From Trichuris trichiura (taxonomy: Eukaryota > Nematoda > Enoplea > Trichinellida > Trichuridae), in the NCBI GenBank assembly GCA_037903355.1, contig JBAJFE010000004.1:6308001-6372000 (forward strand): DNA of 64,000 bases. The letters are read 5' to 3'. A program made the position numbers and the translations under genes. A model generated the notes under the pieces. That model was not told where the DNA came from. It worked only from the letters and a program-made list of their open reading frames with translations, and ran no database searches. Positions 1-11,800 of the stretch are shown one piece after another (within the stretch, counting starts at the first letter, position 1; each line of letters begins with the position of its first letter).

Positions 1-1487
1 GAATAAATAAGTTCTGTAACGATAAGCAGTTGTGAGCAGTGCTCCTTTATTTACTGACAAGTGTTCTGTGAGCTGATCGGTCTCTATTTATTGCTAGGAT
101 TGGGTATCAACAATGGTCATTATCAACCGGGCTTTACAGTTCAGGCGAAATAAGTTGGGGAAGTAACGGTCTGACTAGATCGATAAAGCCCCGTGACCTT
201 TTGGAGATAAACACTGCAGTTTAAACCCTCATTTGGGGCAGAGATTTCTAGGCCGGCCGTATCCTGTCGTTAGCGCCGAATGTAACGAATTACATTTTAA
301 TCCAGTGACACAATGCATAGCAATCACTGTCATATCCATGACAAACTGATTCTTTTGCACTTTATAAATACCGTGAACTCCTGTTTGAAATATATTATTT
401 ATTTAAAATCATAAGAATACCCAATGGACAGATTGGTTCTGCTAAGGCAAATTGTTAAGTCATGGCTAGTGCCCTTTACGAAGCACTTCACACCAGCGCA
501 AAGTGAAACTGTTCCGAAAGACTGGTTTTTCTTTTGCGTTAAACTTGTGTTCCCAAATTACAGATGGTTATCATAACAAAACTTTCTGCAGTTTCATATT
601 TTTCTTTTTTCTTATACCGTCTGAAGTTGCTCAGCCAATAGAAACGTCTTTTGACGACGACAAAAACCTCGTCGAGAAAGCGCTTTGTTTTACTACAAAA
701 CGGTCTTCACGTTTCTAATGTGCAGTAACACTTTTTACTGTCCTGGTCTCAAAACAATGCAGACGGATCTAAAGTTTTCAGAGATTGCTTTCTCAGAAAG
801 TTGTAAATCTTTCTGTATTCTTCAACATACGTCTTCAGCGGAAAGGCAGTGAAAATAATCGGGTCAAGGAAAAACCCAAAAGCTCTAGTAACAAGTCTAT
901 TGGATGTAATAAAGGGACATTTCCGTAACAATAAACTTTTGTACTCTACAGGAAGTTGCATTGTTCTGTATCAAGAAGCTAAGTTTTCACAGCAATTTTG
1001 TTTTGGAGTTAACAAGATAGAACTTTATGTATGGCAACTATTTATATAAACACACGTACGAGAGCTCACTGATCCGTTCGACATACTGAACTGATACTTA
1101 GATAATAATAATGCTATAGCGAGAACATGATGTAGTTCTTTTCCTGCTTGAACTAATGGAAAGTAGATGAAGCCACTCCTGTGGTGACTGATAATGTACC
1201 ATTTAGGCTGCTTTAGCAAGAGAGCACCTTCCTAATTTCGCAGATCTCTCGCAGTTGTTATCTCTCAAGGAATCAACTACACATTTCGAATTGAACGTGT
1301 TCTGCTATCAAACCCATCGTAGTTTGGCGACCCTATGTAGTCGCCTTGTGCCACTTCTAGGCTACCTAAAGCTTCAGAGGGCAACAAAAGTGCAGTTTTC
1401 AACCATTCTCAGATTTTATCACCGAAAGTGTAGTTGGGTAATAGGAATGTTCATGGTGTTGATACAGCATGATGAAGACTGTCTATG

Positions 1488-1520
1488 GTCTTTCGGAACA
1501 GTCTAGTTCCTCCACTGGGG
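1488..1520 (-). ncRNA. Degenerate hammerhead-like hairpin
   Basis: On the minus strand a GGAAC/GTTCC hairpin with loop TAGACT is followed by GAAAG, closely matching the stem II-GAAAG part of the better copy near 4.7 kb. The upstream half reads CAGTGGA rather than CUGANGA, so the catalytic core is lost. I read this as a relic, not an active ribozyme. Confidence 0.35.
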
Positions 1521-1936
1521 AAATAAAACAGGCATTCAGATACCCACTACATGAAAAAGAACGGAAAATATCGTCTTAAGATACTCAAAAAAATGAAAGC
1601 GTTGCATCCTGTTGAGAAGCACCTTGCCACCAACGAAGTTTTAGGCAGTGCTCCCCAATGGGGTAATGGAAAGCAAGGGCGACAGAATTTGCCCGCGCAG
1701 CAAAATGATGCTCCAGAGGATGAAACAGCAGTAGTAGGGACAAGATATCGCCCCCTGTCCATCGGACAGAAGGCTGCTATTTGGCCAAGGACCTCTTTTC
1801 CCGCTCCAAGTTTTTCTGCCGATTCTTCCTCTTGTTGGGAGAAACTGCCAGGTAATCAAATCAGCGGGATAGAAACTTGCGTTTAGGAAACTGCTTCAAA
1901 CGGAAGCCTGTTTATCGGCAGTGGCAACTTCAAAAG

Positions 1937-1972
1937 CTAAGCTTTCGGGATTCATCCGTTCGCATCATCAAT
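1937..1972 (-). ncRNA. Possible decayed hammerhead-like motif
   Basis: The minus strand carries TTGATGA, an imperfect hairpin (CGGAT...ATCCCG) and then CGAAAGCTT, the same 3' signature as the intact copies. The first core base is wrong and stem II is misplaced. It is kept only because the CGAAAGCTT end recurs across the window. Confidence 0.25.
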
Positions 1973-2131
1973 ACAACAGCTATCAGGGCGTAACAACACT
2001 ACTAGAAGAATACGTAAGTGTTAAGATAAACTTTATCTTTTGTATACAGTGGTATATTTTCACTGGAGCAATAGAGCAATTAAGGGGAGAAGCCTGCCAC
2101 AAGTTTGCACTTCTGAAGGCACCAAGAAATA

Positions 2132-2284
2132 CAGTAGAATCTCCATAAGTTGACCACCCAAGGGACCAGGGAAAACTGGTCAACATAGGAGGCTGTGGGT
2201 ATATTATATTATTAACGTGCGGACCAACCAAGTGGTCAAAATTCGGTCAACTTAGGGAGGTGGTCAACTTCGGAGGTTCTACTG
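2132..2284. mobile_element. 153-bp pogo/Tigger-type MITE
   Basis: Terminal inverted repeats begin CAGTAGAATCTCC on the left and, read inward from the right, CAGTAGAACCTCCG. Each runs on into a copy of AAGTTGACCACC or AGTTGACCACC. The element is flanked by TA on both sides (2,130-2,131 and 2,285-2,286), the target duplication of the Tc1/mariner/pogo superfamily. The interior is short and noncoding. The termini resemble those of Tigger elements in many animals, so a Tigger-type transposase probably mobilised it. Confidence 0.85.
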
Positions 2285-2518
2285 TACGTTAATTAGAAAG
2301 CTCAGAGCACAAAACCATGCGTAGTTAGTGTATTTATTCTTCTTGATAACTGACAATGTATTTCTTCACTAAGCATTTCACCTCCATCACACTGTACTTG
2401 CTATCAACAGGAGAAACGCGATTCATAGGTCCAATAAGACTACGTCAACCGGTTATCCAATGATGAACGTGCTATGCTAATGCGCAAAAGGAACATGCTT
2501 TAGAAGCATGGTACTTAC

Positions 2519-2870
2519 GATAACTTCCATGTAGTCATAATACAGTCGATAGAGCATGTAGCCCCAGAATAAACCGGAAATATAGTATTTGGTGACAAGC
2601 CGATCGAACTTATGCGGTTCTCCTGCGTAACCCGTTCGGTAAGCAAATCTAGAAAAAAGCAAGATACAGTTAATATTATATTAGGCACCACTGAAAAGAC
2701 AGAAAATACGGGTATTTTTCTCCTTCCGCAAGCCATTCGGGTGGTCCTTTCCAAAACACCGGATGTTCTCGAGGCCCATAATTGACCATTCCTTTAAATT
2801 CCGCAGCTCGTTTACAAAAACTGCGAGAACCAATTCTTTTCCAGACGGACACCAGTTTAATAATAACCAT
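2519..2870 (-). CDS. Probable small mitochondrial inner-membrane subunit (partial model)
   Basis: Two minus-strand exons join cleanly in frame: 2,870-2,710, then 2,648-2,519 across a 61-base GT-AG intron. The start is the ATG at 2,870; a further exon should follow the GTAAGT donor below 2,519 but I could not fix it. The predicted chain is basic at its N terminus (VSVWKRIGSRSFCKRAAEF), as expected of a mitochondrial presequence. It then has GPREHPVFWKGPPEW and a hydrophobic aromatic segment YYISGLFWGYMLYRLYY. That layout, especially the late SGLFW...LYRLYYDYMEV stretch, recalls complex I subunit NDUFB2, whose conserved acidic C terminus I did not find. The frame and splice sites are visible; the identity is a guess. 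Confidence 0.4.
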
Positions 2871-4540
2871 TTTGTGCAACCAAAACTGCAAACAGCAATA
2901 AACTACAGCGACAAAGTAAGCAGGTACGAAGTACACTGCATTTCATCCATGTTTACTTCACGGTATTAGTGTACTTCATTACAGTTAGTCAAACTACCAC
3001 ATACGTTTTGTATGCCTAAGTTTCAATGAAAAATTTGTATTTTTTGTCCCTGTGGACATCAAACCTTGATTTCAGTAAGATGTTATTTCATCAACAGGCA
3101 AGACACTGTTAAAAATGCACTCAATATTTAGCGTTTAAACTGCTAACTCAGTGTAAAATTTTATTCTAACGTAGATACATTTGTTTCTTCTTGATTATTG
3201 TTGTAAACTCGGAGTGATCATTTGTTAACATGAGTATAATTAAGCTACTACAGTTTTCGGTCGTCCCACAAATTTAGCAGGAATTTTTGAGGGTATATTT
3301 TCGTCTTTTCATTTTGAAGCGGATGATTACACGTACTAAGTAATCGCACAAATAATAACTTTAATCAACGTAGATTAAAGTTATTTTACATATAACGGGA
3401 CACTCACTCCGTAATAAAGGCACTTCATTTGTAAGTGGTTTAACTATTTTTCCAAATAAGCGTAATAATTTAGTTCAGTTTAATTATATTAGTATGTTGC
3501 TTTTATTCTTAAGCGTGTGTTGACGATTGTACGGCTGTTCGAATTCATCAAGGCAAGGAAATGCGTTGAAAACGCAAGCCAATTTTGAAACCTACTGGTT
3601 TCGTTCTCAACGGGACTAGCTCGTTCGGAAAGCTCTGTTTTGTCCATTTTCTTTATTACTGTTGCCACCAAAAGTTGCATTTCATCTTTCTGTCATGGAT
3701 AAATTCGAATAGAGATGCACCTGTGCAGTCGTCATCATAATAACATAGGCATGTTTCGAAGCCAATTTTTCCTGAATGTACAAGCCGCGTTTTCATCTTA
3801 ATGGTTATAGTGGAGTTGTCGAAACGGTGAATGTGATCTGGTGTCACTGAAACAGTAGGACCGAAATGTCGGCCATTAGCTTTTATAAACGAAGCCAAGT
3901 TATTTGAAATATTAGGGTAGTGATACTATAGATTTGACAAAGAAAATGTCTTTCAATATGACTGTGTATTTGAATTCTTGCTTATACATCTTTCCGTACT
4001 GCTCATGGATGGAGTTCTTCGGTTAACTGACGTCTGCGCATCAACCATTAAGAGCTCCGTATAATACGTTGTTTTTTCGTACGACGTGAAGCTTTTATGT
4101 ACTTTACTACTTCCCTCCCCAACGTGCTGTAAACCTCCCGTGCAGATGCGCTGCCCTGCTTTACAGTGGGTCCAGCGTGTCATCGTTCGATTCCAATATC
4201 ACATTGCGTTCTCAGAGGTTGTGAGACGCAAGAAGCTCAATGTGTAGTGTCTCCGTAAACGTGGTTGTGTTCCATCTATGCCTTACTGTTAATTTGGTTA
4301 ATTGCACGTATAGCGCGTTTATATTTTCAAGTCTATTTTGTTAAGCAAACAGCATGGCTTAAGTGTACACTTTACAGAACCGCGTCGGTTTCGGAAGTTT
4401 ATATGCGGTAGCTCAAAACCATAAATGGATGAAGTGCCTACGCCTGTTACGGACTTGAGTGGTAGTCCATTAGCTGTCGACAACTGCGAAGACGTGTGCG
4501 GAGCTGAGTCGAAGTGGTTGAAGCTCTATGAGTAAGTAAA
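2871..4540. other. No recognisable gene
   Basis: AT-rich sequence with only short scattered open frames on the minus strand (3,489-4,183), none with a motif I recognise. I see no repeats or RNA genes here. Confidence 0.5.
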
Positions 4541-4689
4541 CGACCTTTTGCTTGGTTGTAAGGTCTTCTACGGCTTTTCCCGTTTTTTCGTTGTGCTGTT
4601 ATCTGTAATTAAACTAAAACAACTGCTCTACCAACGGATGGATGAGCCGTTATTAAGAAAATGTACAGATATCAACGCACTCAACTTTT

Positions 4690-4736
4690 AATGTTCAAAG
4701 CTTTCGGAACGCTCTAGTTCCGTCGTCAGTGAGGTG
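4690..4736 (-). ncRNA. Hammerhead-ribozyme-like motif downstream of PLE coding end
   Basis: Read on the minus strand: CUGACGA at 4,729-4,723, one C, a perfect 5-bp hairpin GGAAC/GUUCC with loop UAGAGC, then GAAAGCUU ending at 4,698. Flanking UCA/UGA could start stem I. CUGANGA...GAAA is the invariant catalytic core of hammerhead ribozymes, and hammerheads are known companions of Penelope-like elements. It lies just past the stop codon of the PLE-like frame, the expected position. One unpaired C between CUGACGA and stem II departs from the textbook core. Confidence 0.7.
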
Positions 4737-4804
4737 GTGGAGGAGGTGTTATTCTCCGAACGGTGTTATATAGGCTCACGTAACAATAGGAATGGGGGTC
4801 GAGG

Positions 4805-5010
4805 TCAGCGCGGCAGAGAGCAACACTTGGTTTTACTAATCAGTGGGTCCCAAGCCGAGCTAACCTCTTGTCCTTTGTCACGGTTGATGGTATGGTTGTG
4901 GCGAATGTAAAGAGCCTCCTTAACCCGGCGGAGATGTAAGTGGCTCTCGCGACAAATAATCTGCGGTTGTAGGTCGAGAGAGCATTGAGAGGAATGCTCG
5001 ACGGCCGCCG
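4805..5010 (-). pseudogene. Penelope-like element C-terminal coding fragment
   Basis: An open minus-strand frame ends at 4,805. Its last about 65 residues include RRVKEALYIRHNHTINRD and then KGQEVSSAWDPLI. The pattern (K/R)EA-x-IR-x-(6)-NRD-x-G-x-E-(L/V)S-x-x-WDP is typical of the C-terminal GIY-YIG endonuclease region of PLE polyproteins. The GIY-YIG motif and the reverse transcriptase are missing upstream, where the frame runs into the inverted-repeat arm. In a full element this enzyme nicks target DNA so that reverse transcription can start. Confidence 0.7.
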
Positions 5011-5460
5011 ACGCTTTGATCGTCTCTTCTATGATCTTCTCCGGTTTGAGCTTCTGTGGTCGGCCTCGTCGCGGATTATTTGTCCTTTGTCCGTCGGGTT
5101 CGGTCGGAAAAAAACGGGAAAAGCCGTAGAAGACCTTACAACCATGAAAATTCAACCCGTTACAAAACACCCAGTTTTCAAGGACCTTTTGCTTATTATA
5201 TTCTTGTTTCAATAATCATTGCCAATTTCGTACGGTGTATACTTTTGTGTAACACTGGTTTTAGCATTCGTGAAACATTTTCAGTAACGCATTATGCGCT
5301 CATTTGTATAGCTATTGTAGTAGAAGCTTGTTGGCCTGAATACGACATTTGGTAATGGGAGTACAAGCATACTTTGTTTGTTTGCGGTGTCGGTTTTGGA
5401 GCCCTGCACCAAAATGACTCATGCGTATTGTTTGCTTTTCCAGTGCATTAAAAAATAGGG

Positions 5461-5696
5461 GTCTTTCTTAATTCGCCCTCGCCAGTGCCGAAAGGCGGCA
5501 ATTTCAAAAGAGGTTAAGTGGGGCGGCATCATACTGTAGATTTGCCGGCCATCCTGTCCTGCCCTAGCTTAAGCCTAAGCCTTAACATAAGGTGCAGTGT
5601 CAGTGCTCGGTGCTCCATTGTGCTCCCCGTGTGTCGCGCATTGCCCTTTGATAGTGCCGCCTGTTGGCACTGGCGAAGGCGAATTAAGAAAGATCC
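5461..5696. mobile_element. 236-bp MITE with ~35-bp terminal inverted repeats
   Basis: The left end GTCTTTCTTAATTCGCC, continuing CTCGCCAGTGCC..AGGCGGCA, is mirrored on the right by TGCCGCC...GGCACTGGCG, AAGGCGAATTAAG and AAAGATCC. The interior is noncoding and holds one copy of the dispersed ATACTGTA...TGTCCTGC repeat (5,529-5,590). No target duplication is obvious, so the superfamily is not assigned. Confidence 0.7.
5529..5592 (+). repeat. Dispersed repeat, copy 1
   Basis: Begins CATACTGTAGATTTGCC, continues GGCCATCCTGTCCTGC and ends with CTTAAGCCTAAGCC. Related copies lie at 22,735-22,790 (minus), 51,300-51,485 (plus) and 55,315-55,503 (minus). The doubled CCTAAG unit resembles the nematode telomere repeat TTAGGC read on the other strand. 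This copy sits inside the 5,461-5,696 MITE. Confidence 0.6.
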
Positions 5697-5879
5697 AAAA
5701 ATTGTGTTTGCACTGTATGATAATTACTAATTGTCTGTTGAGTCAGTATCAACATTACTTCAACAAAGCGCCCCCAAAATACTTTAAACGTTTTTATTGC
5801 CGATATCAATTCTTGCTTTGACGTTCCTGGTGGTCAGCGTCCCAGGCCGTAATCCTGGAAGGGTTTCATGACTGAGCCA

Positions 5880-7200
5880 ATTCAGTTAAACAAGGTAACA
5901 ATAAAGTTTGCCACATCGACCGACTTCCTTTCACGAGGGAGCTTTGTGTAACACGCAAAGCTGTATGACCGTATTTTGCCCACAGTAGGACTTCTTTCGA
6001 AATCGATGTCGATCTTTTCAAATCCTTCTGCTGGTTTATCAATTAGATCTACGCAGTACCGTAAGTCCTTTGTTGTCTTTTTAGCAGTGTTCACTGCGTC
6101 TTCTTTAGTCGCAGATTCCTTCTCATGAAGTAATATTCTCTGCTTATCAATAAAAAGCAACTCCTCATCGGGGAACTTTGCATCCAGAGATTCCAACAAT
6201 TTATTCACACCCTCACGCTCCACTAGCAGTTCTAGTTTTTTTCCTTAAGTGCACCACATGTGCACTCCCTCCCGCTATAAAACCCTCTAATCTGTCAGGT
6301 TCACGTATAAGCGTGGAAACTAACTTTTTTCAAACCTTTTAATGCTAGTAGTTTAATTTCTACGAATCTCAAATATTCTTAGTAGCGTGCAGAATCTCGA
6401 ATATTTTCCAGAATGTTCTTAGCTTACTTTGTCCTGAGGAATCCTTGTCTGTTGCTGCTGTGGTCTTAGGAAATGTAAATCTTAAATAGTAAGACTTAAA
6501 AATCGAGATTAGTCTCTGATCTATCGGATTCTAAATGGACGTTGTGTTAGCTGGTAAGTAAAGAAGATTTATCTCGATGTATGTGTCTACCGGACTTCTT
6601 GCCTGACAAGATGCACTGTCTATGATCAGCATTGTTTTGGAAGCAGTTTTCTGTTCAGTAGTTTTCAACGGCGAGTTTAAAATTATCAACAAATGAAGAG
6701 GTATGCAATCATTCAGGAAGTCTGATTCCATTTGTAAAGCACAGCCGCGGTAGACTTTGCTCAATTCATATACGCTCGAAAATTTTTGTGGAATGGTAAG
6801 TAGGCGTTGACTTCGACTTTAAGTCACCATCTGCATTGGCCCTTAACAAGAGGCAGCCTGTCTTTCGATGCTTTTAAGCCAGGCTTGGACGTTTCTTCTC
6901 TGGCTATGAAAGTCCTATTAGGCATATTTTTTCAAAACAGCGCTGTCTCGTCTACGTTGAAAATCTACTATAAATTGTAGCTATCTTCATTGGTTATCTT
7001 AGTCAGATCTGTAAACCTTGCAGCAGCTTCAACACTAGCACTGGCTGGTTCGCCATGCAGTTTCATGTTGCGCAGATGAGTTCTTTTCTTAAATCTCATG
7101 AACCAACTTCAACTAGCTTCAAATCTTTCTTCTGCATTTTCTTCACCTCTTTCAGCCTTCATGGAATTGAAGTGATGTAGGGCCTTACTCTCATTTATAC
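5880..7200 (-). pseudogene. Decayed Tigger/Jerky-type DDE transposase
   Basis: The minus strand preserves pieces of a pogo/Tigger (Jerky, TIGD) transposase in order, broken by stops and frameshifts. Near 6,970-6,830 these are VDETALFWK, then KASKDRLPLVKGQ, the region of the first catalytic Asp. Near 6,640-6,535 are KTMLIIDSASCQA and LLYLPANTTSI, the second Asp block and the TTS motif that precedes QPxDQG. A C-terminal charged tail may be the open frame 6,223-5,882. The third Asp block is not seen intact. A cut-and-paste transposase that can no longer work; the copy looks older than the ones at 41 and 63 kb. Confidence 0.7.
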
Positions 7201-7619
7201 TTTGACTTAAAGCAATGTTTCTCATTGTCCCCTTCTTCTCGGAGCTGTGGACTCGCCACCGCCCCCTGCCTGCTTTTACTACTGCAGCGGGAGTGAGAGA
7301 TTATCTGCTAATCGTAGAACGCCAGAGCTCATTTCTGTTGCCGCTGTAGTGACCCATCTAGCGATCCGATCAAGGTGACGGAGTGTGCTCGATGCCTCTG
7401 ATTTTCCTTCTTTTTACTCTCCGGTGTTAGAAAACCTTTTGAGAACCGTTCACTGCCGATTTTGCAATAGTGAACTGCGGTCGTAGTTAGATTTCCATCT
7501 TACCTTAACGATATACCATGGTATTTTCTTACTTTTCTATTCTATGTCACTGAAACGCAAGATTAAAAGGAGTCATGACGCCCATGTAAGCGAGCTAGTT
7601 TTTCAATTTTCGGTTCGAT

Positions 7620-8552
7620 TCTTGTCATTCTAAGCTGTAAGTCACCTCGGTTGACGACTTGCAAGCGCTCGCGCTTCTTCTTGAGGAGGTCTGTGACGAT
7701 TCTGAAACAATGCTCCACTGAGGATGATGACGGGAAAGCGATCAGCAGTCGTTTGATTACCTACCAATGACACGTATATGGAATTGTTATTTGGTTCCGT
7801 AGTTAAAGCGTTGTCTATTCCTAAAGCAGTCTTAGCTTCAGTTCATCGTTTCACTGATGATCCACCAATTCTTCGTGTAAATGCAGCTCTGCGTTCTCAT
7901 CGCTGGCGAAAGGGCTAATTACTCAATTAGGCGCCACCATCGATAAGGTGTTATGAAACCGCTGCTTTAAGTCCTCCTGGAGCGTTTCCAGGTGTTCGTA
8001 GTGTGCCTCGACATCTTGATCACGAGAGTCAGGGTACCGCTTCAATCCAGCTAGCTTCAGGGATCGACACAGTGCGTTATACAAAATGTTCCGTTTATAC
8101 AACGCGAACTTAGGTACAAATGCAGGTATGACCGACTTTTTCATTAAATTCAAATTACCATCCTAGAATTGTATGTTCATTGCGTTGAGCTTTTACTACA
8201 AAGCAGTCAAGTTTCCACCATCAGTTTGACAAAGTTCCATGCACTGATAGTTCGTCATCATTAGGCAGCAAGTAGCTTTTCGGTTTGGAATTCTTTAGCC
8301 TGTTGGAAAAGATCAGCGTTCCTCCAGCTGTGCTCACACGGCTATGGTTAGTTATCCTTTGTAAATGTGGTCGAACCGAACTTGCCAGATATTCCAATGT
8401 TTTCTTAATACCATCTCACCTGCCTCGATTGTCCCCTTGGTCTCTGTTGCCTCCTTGAGAAACACTGGCTTAGCGGATTGAAGTCGGGTAGGAATTCCAT
8501 GTTTATTGGAAAGAGCATTTGTAGGATATCTAAATGTTTTATCGCAGAACAA
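7620..8552 (-). pseudogene. Decayed hAT-type transposase (SCAND3/ZBED-like)
   Basis: Minus-strand fragments, N- to C-terminal, are 8,552-8,352 (CDKTFRYPTNALSNK, AGEMVLRKHWN), 8,153-7,923 (LETLQEDLKQRF) and 7,760-7,620 (SSVEHCFRIVTDLLKKKRER, then LQVVNRGDLQLRM). The last resembles the hAT C-terminal dimerisation domain, in which (S/V)xExxFSxxxxLxxxKRxRL is followed by (R/N)xDLxLR. A related piece is found at 52.1-52.5 kb. Several frame changes make it nonfunctional. I did not find its terminal repeats. Confidence 0.65.
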
Positions 8553-8559
8553 CGGCTTG

Positions 8560-8891
8560 CGTCTTTTTAATCAGAAGACCTTGACACAGTTTCATTTAAC
8601 GCAATTGTAACAAGGTTTACAAGTTCTTTTAACAATGAGATGCTTTGTTTTCGCCAATTGTTATTCAGCTTTTTTGTGCTCAAGTTTTTTTTTCTGGGTA
8701 GCGAGGAAACTTGCTAAACAAACCTTTTTGTTTCCAACAATGTGCCGTCACTACTCATGCACATCGATAACTGCTCATGTTAATATTGTGTAAATCTTTG
8801 AGACGTTTAATAGTTGCTTATTTCTTCGGTATACAGGTGACCATCTCGTTTCAGAGTTTGTGTGGATCGAGCATCAAGTGTGAAGAAATTA
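8560..8891 (+). promoter_or_regulatory. Upstream region of the SMG5-like gene
   Basis: These 330 bases between the hAT relic and the first recognised SMG5 codon hold no gene. Any promoter or 5' exon of the SMG5-like gene must lie here or further upstream. No TATA box or other definite element stands out. Confidence 0.3.
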
Positions 8892-11800
8892 ATGGCGCAG
8901 GCAAAAGAGGCTTATTTTCTACTGTCGCCAGATTTCCTTTCCCAAGTTGGAAAGTAAACGGACCTGTTTTAAGTCTCTTTTACTGTGACTTGTCGTTATA
9001 GATTGCGTGATGCGTGCGAAACTGTCATGCTCGGAAGTACAAACGAGTTGGGACGTAAGGCTGAAGAATTGATGTGGCGAAAATGTTATTACGAACATAT
9101 TCAAATGCTGCGTCAACGCAAGAATGTGCGCGCTATCATGATATTTGTTTTTTTTAATTGAAATTATTATTCAGGAACTTTGCACAGAAGCGTGGGGATT
9201 TGTGCAGGATCTTATAACTGCTGCATGTGGGTATTACTTAACTTTGATAGAAAAAATCAAATGCCATGCATCCGACGAGCTGCGAAATTCCATAAAGGCA
9301 ACGCCTATTCATTTTCGGTGGTGCTCTCCAGATCTGAAGGCCGATAGCTTGGATACTTGGGTGTTGGATACAATTTATCGAGTATACCTTTACTTGGGAG
9401 ATTTAGGCGAGCATTTTTAAAAATTTTAACCGTCTCTTAATTTCATTTATACTCGCCATTTGCAGCTCGCTATAAGTGCGAGTTCGAAGACGCTGATTTA
9501 AAAACCGATTGCGGTGATGCGGAACGGTTCTATTATGAAGCTCTTAGTCTGAAACCCAAAAGTGGAATAACTTACAACCAACTCGGTACTCTGTATGTTG
9601 GCGTCAATTGCAACTTAGAGTCAGTATACTACTACTTCCGATGGTATATTTGCTCTTTGCTGCTAGTTCGCTTTACGTTCTGTGTTTTCAGCATTTGTTC
9701 GGAGGAGTCGTTCAGTGGCTCTGAGAGTAATTTGTTAGATCTGCTGCAGGAAAACGAATTATCTTATTACCGAGTTGAAAAGAAACAGAATGCTGAAGCT
9801 TGCGGCGTGTATGCTGCTCGATGATAATTCCGTGTCCTATTGTTACCACTTTAGAGTAGGAATGTGGACTCCGAAGCTGTTCGTTCTCTCTAGTTTGCGG
9901 TTGTTTCGGTTTTTCTACGAAAAATCATCAGCGTGAGTAGTAATTTTTGTTGTAATGCAACGTTGTAATAATGCAAGTTTTGTTTTTAGGAATGAGAAAA
10001 CGTTGATGAAGTATTGCGATGAAAATTTATGTCTGCTGCAAGCTTGCTTGAGTATGTCTCTGATTGGTCGGCTCTCAGTATCTGGAGGCGTAGATTCCAC
10101 TGGCAAAACAGTTGTTAAAGTGTTCAGTTTGCTAGCGTTGCTGTTGAAGTGGCTTGACAAAAATGGTATACTTGAGCTGGGAAGAAGTTTTGTTTGCTAT
10201 TGCTATCTTTGCTCTAGACAAGCCCAAAGTGGAAGCTATAAGCCACTGGATGGGCTCTGCATTCTCTTTTTTGGTGGAACATTCAATCGAAGCCATCAAC
10301 CGTTGTTTCGAGTCTCATAGGAAAGGCACTGCTTCTCGCACAGGTTCTAAACTGTGTTTTGAAATCGGTTTCACCATAACTCTCATGACCTTTACAGCTG
10401 AAACGACGCTGTCTCAAACTTCGCTTGATTCAAGTGCTAAAACTTTGTCAGACCAAATTGAGTGCAGCTCAGTTGATGAAAACAGTAAGTAGTTCTGCAA
10501 TCGCAGGATAACAATTTCTTTGATTAGGCATCCTTTAAAGAAGGAATAGGCAGTAGCGCAATATGTATGTATTAAGGGTCAAAATTTAGTTGAAATTCAT
10601 TGTATCATTTCGATAACGTGAAGAAAAGTGCTTTTTATATTTTCACTTCCGCGTACGTCCTCATACTTGATCGTAATACTTTACAAAGATGAATTACGAA
10701 AACTGATCCTTTTTTGCTAGAAGCCGTGAAATATTAAATAATGAATATCTTCAGTAACTTTTCTCATGATTTTACATTCATGAAGTTTACACCTCAGCTT
10801 TAAAAAGTGCAGTTGCCGCCATTTGGCGGTTGGTCGTACCTGCTCAGGCAGTTGTCGCCGAGCCTGATCTCTTTTCAACCCATTGTTACGTGTTTGTCAG
10901 ATGCCCCCTGTTCTCGTGACGCTGAGGGCAGTCACTGCCAGTAAGCTTCTCACCTATGTATCTTTTGACTTACTGCCTGATATCGATTGTGTTGTACCTA
11001 GGACATTCCTAGGTACGTGTGGAAACGTATTCCACAGAAACATAGATAGGTAGAGGGACAGATGAACTCCTGCGGAAAAGGAACATTTGAAAAACGCAGC
11101 TTCGTATACCGATACAGGTATATTGTTTTAGAAAGGCACTTTCAGAACGCACGACTATCAGAATTTCAAACCTGCCAAAACGAACTATCGCATCCCAAAA
11201 GAAACGCTGGGACGTGGCTCGACGGAAAGGTGAAAACCTAGAAAACGCAGATATAGGGAAAGGTTGTTTTGTCGAAACCTATCACCCCAGAGCTCTCGAA
11301 AATTTATCGGATGGGAAGCATTTTGAATCAATAATAGCACTTTATTTGTCGGCAGCGCCGAAAGCGAACTATGTAGGGTTCATGTTAAGTATGGTTTGAA
11401 AGACAGCAAGAATGCAAACGGAAACGGCTTTTGTGTTTAAAAAGTGTCCATGACCTGGCAACTACGAGACGCAAAAGCAACTTTCGGGAAATGTGTGATA
11501 TAAGAGATTTTTAGAAATCAAATTGACTTTCTTGTACTTCTATCGCTTAAACGAAACCGTTGCTGGGTATCTACAGTTGACTTTAAAATTTATAAATAGT
11601 CCAAAGCACAATGAAATGATAAGGAAGCTATCAACTCGACTTAGATTTATTGATAACCCAATTATTGCGTGCCTTCCAATCATCTGCTCTTTAAACTCTC
11701 TTCATTAAGGAGCGTAGGTAGCAGTTAGCAGTTAGAGCGTAACCACTTGGGCCGGCAGACAGCTGCGCCGGCTCATGTTCGCCCATCTGTTCTTATTCAT

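Larger units (their letters stand above)
1..2130. other. Unassigned sequence with decayed hammerhead-like motifs
   Basis: I see no convincing gene here. Open frames up to 111 codons occur (for example on the plus strand from 1,551), but none shows a family motif, splice structure or start context I can defend. Two degenerate hammerhead-like hairpins, at 1,488-1,520 and 1,937-1,972 on the minus strand, suggest old Penelope-type debris. Confidence 0.4.
4545..5195 (-). mobile_element. Penelope-like element fragment with 3' hammerhead motif
   Basis: The minus strand carries the C-terminal coding end of a PLE (4,805-~5,010), followed after the stop by a hammerhead-like motif at 4,690-4,736. The block is bracketed by an inverted repeat. 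The sequence at 4,555-4,590 (AGGTCTTCTACGGCTTTTCC and flanks) recurs in opposite orientation at 5,104-5,145, and a shorter ACCTTTTGCTT match lies outside it. Most of the element, including the reverse transcriptase, is absent. The bracketing repeat suggests the copy is part of a rearranged or inverted PLE array. Confidence 0.65.

Noticed and set aside
7600..7625. GGTTCGATTCT, similar to a tRNA B box
   Set aside because: No acceptor, D or anticodon stem can be drawn around it; it lies at the edge of a hAT relic. No tRNA or rRNA gene was found in the window.
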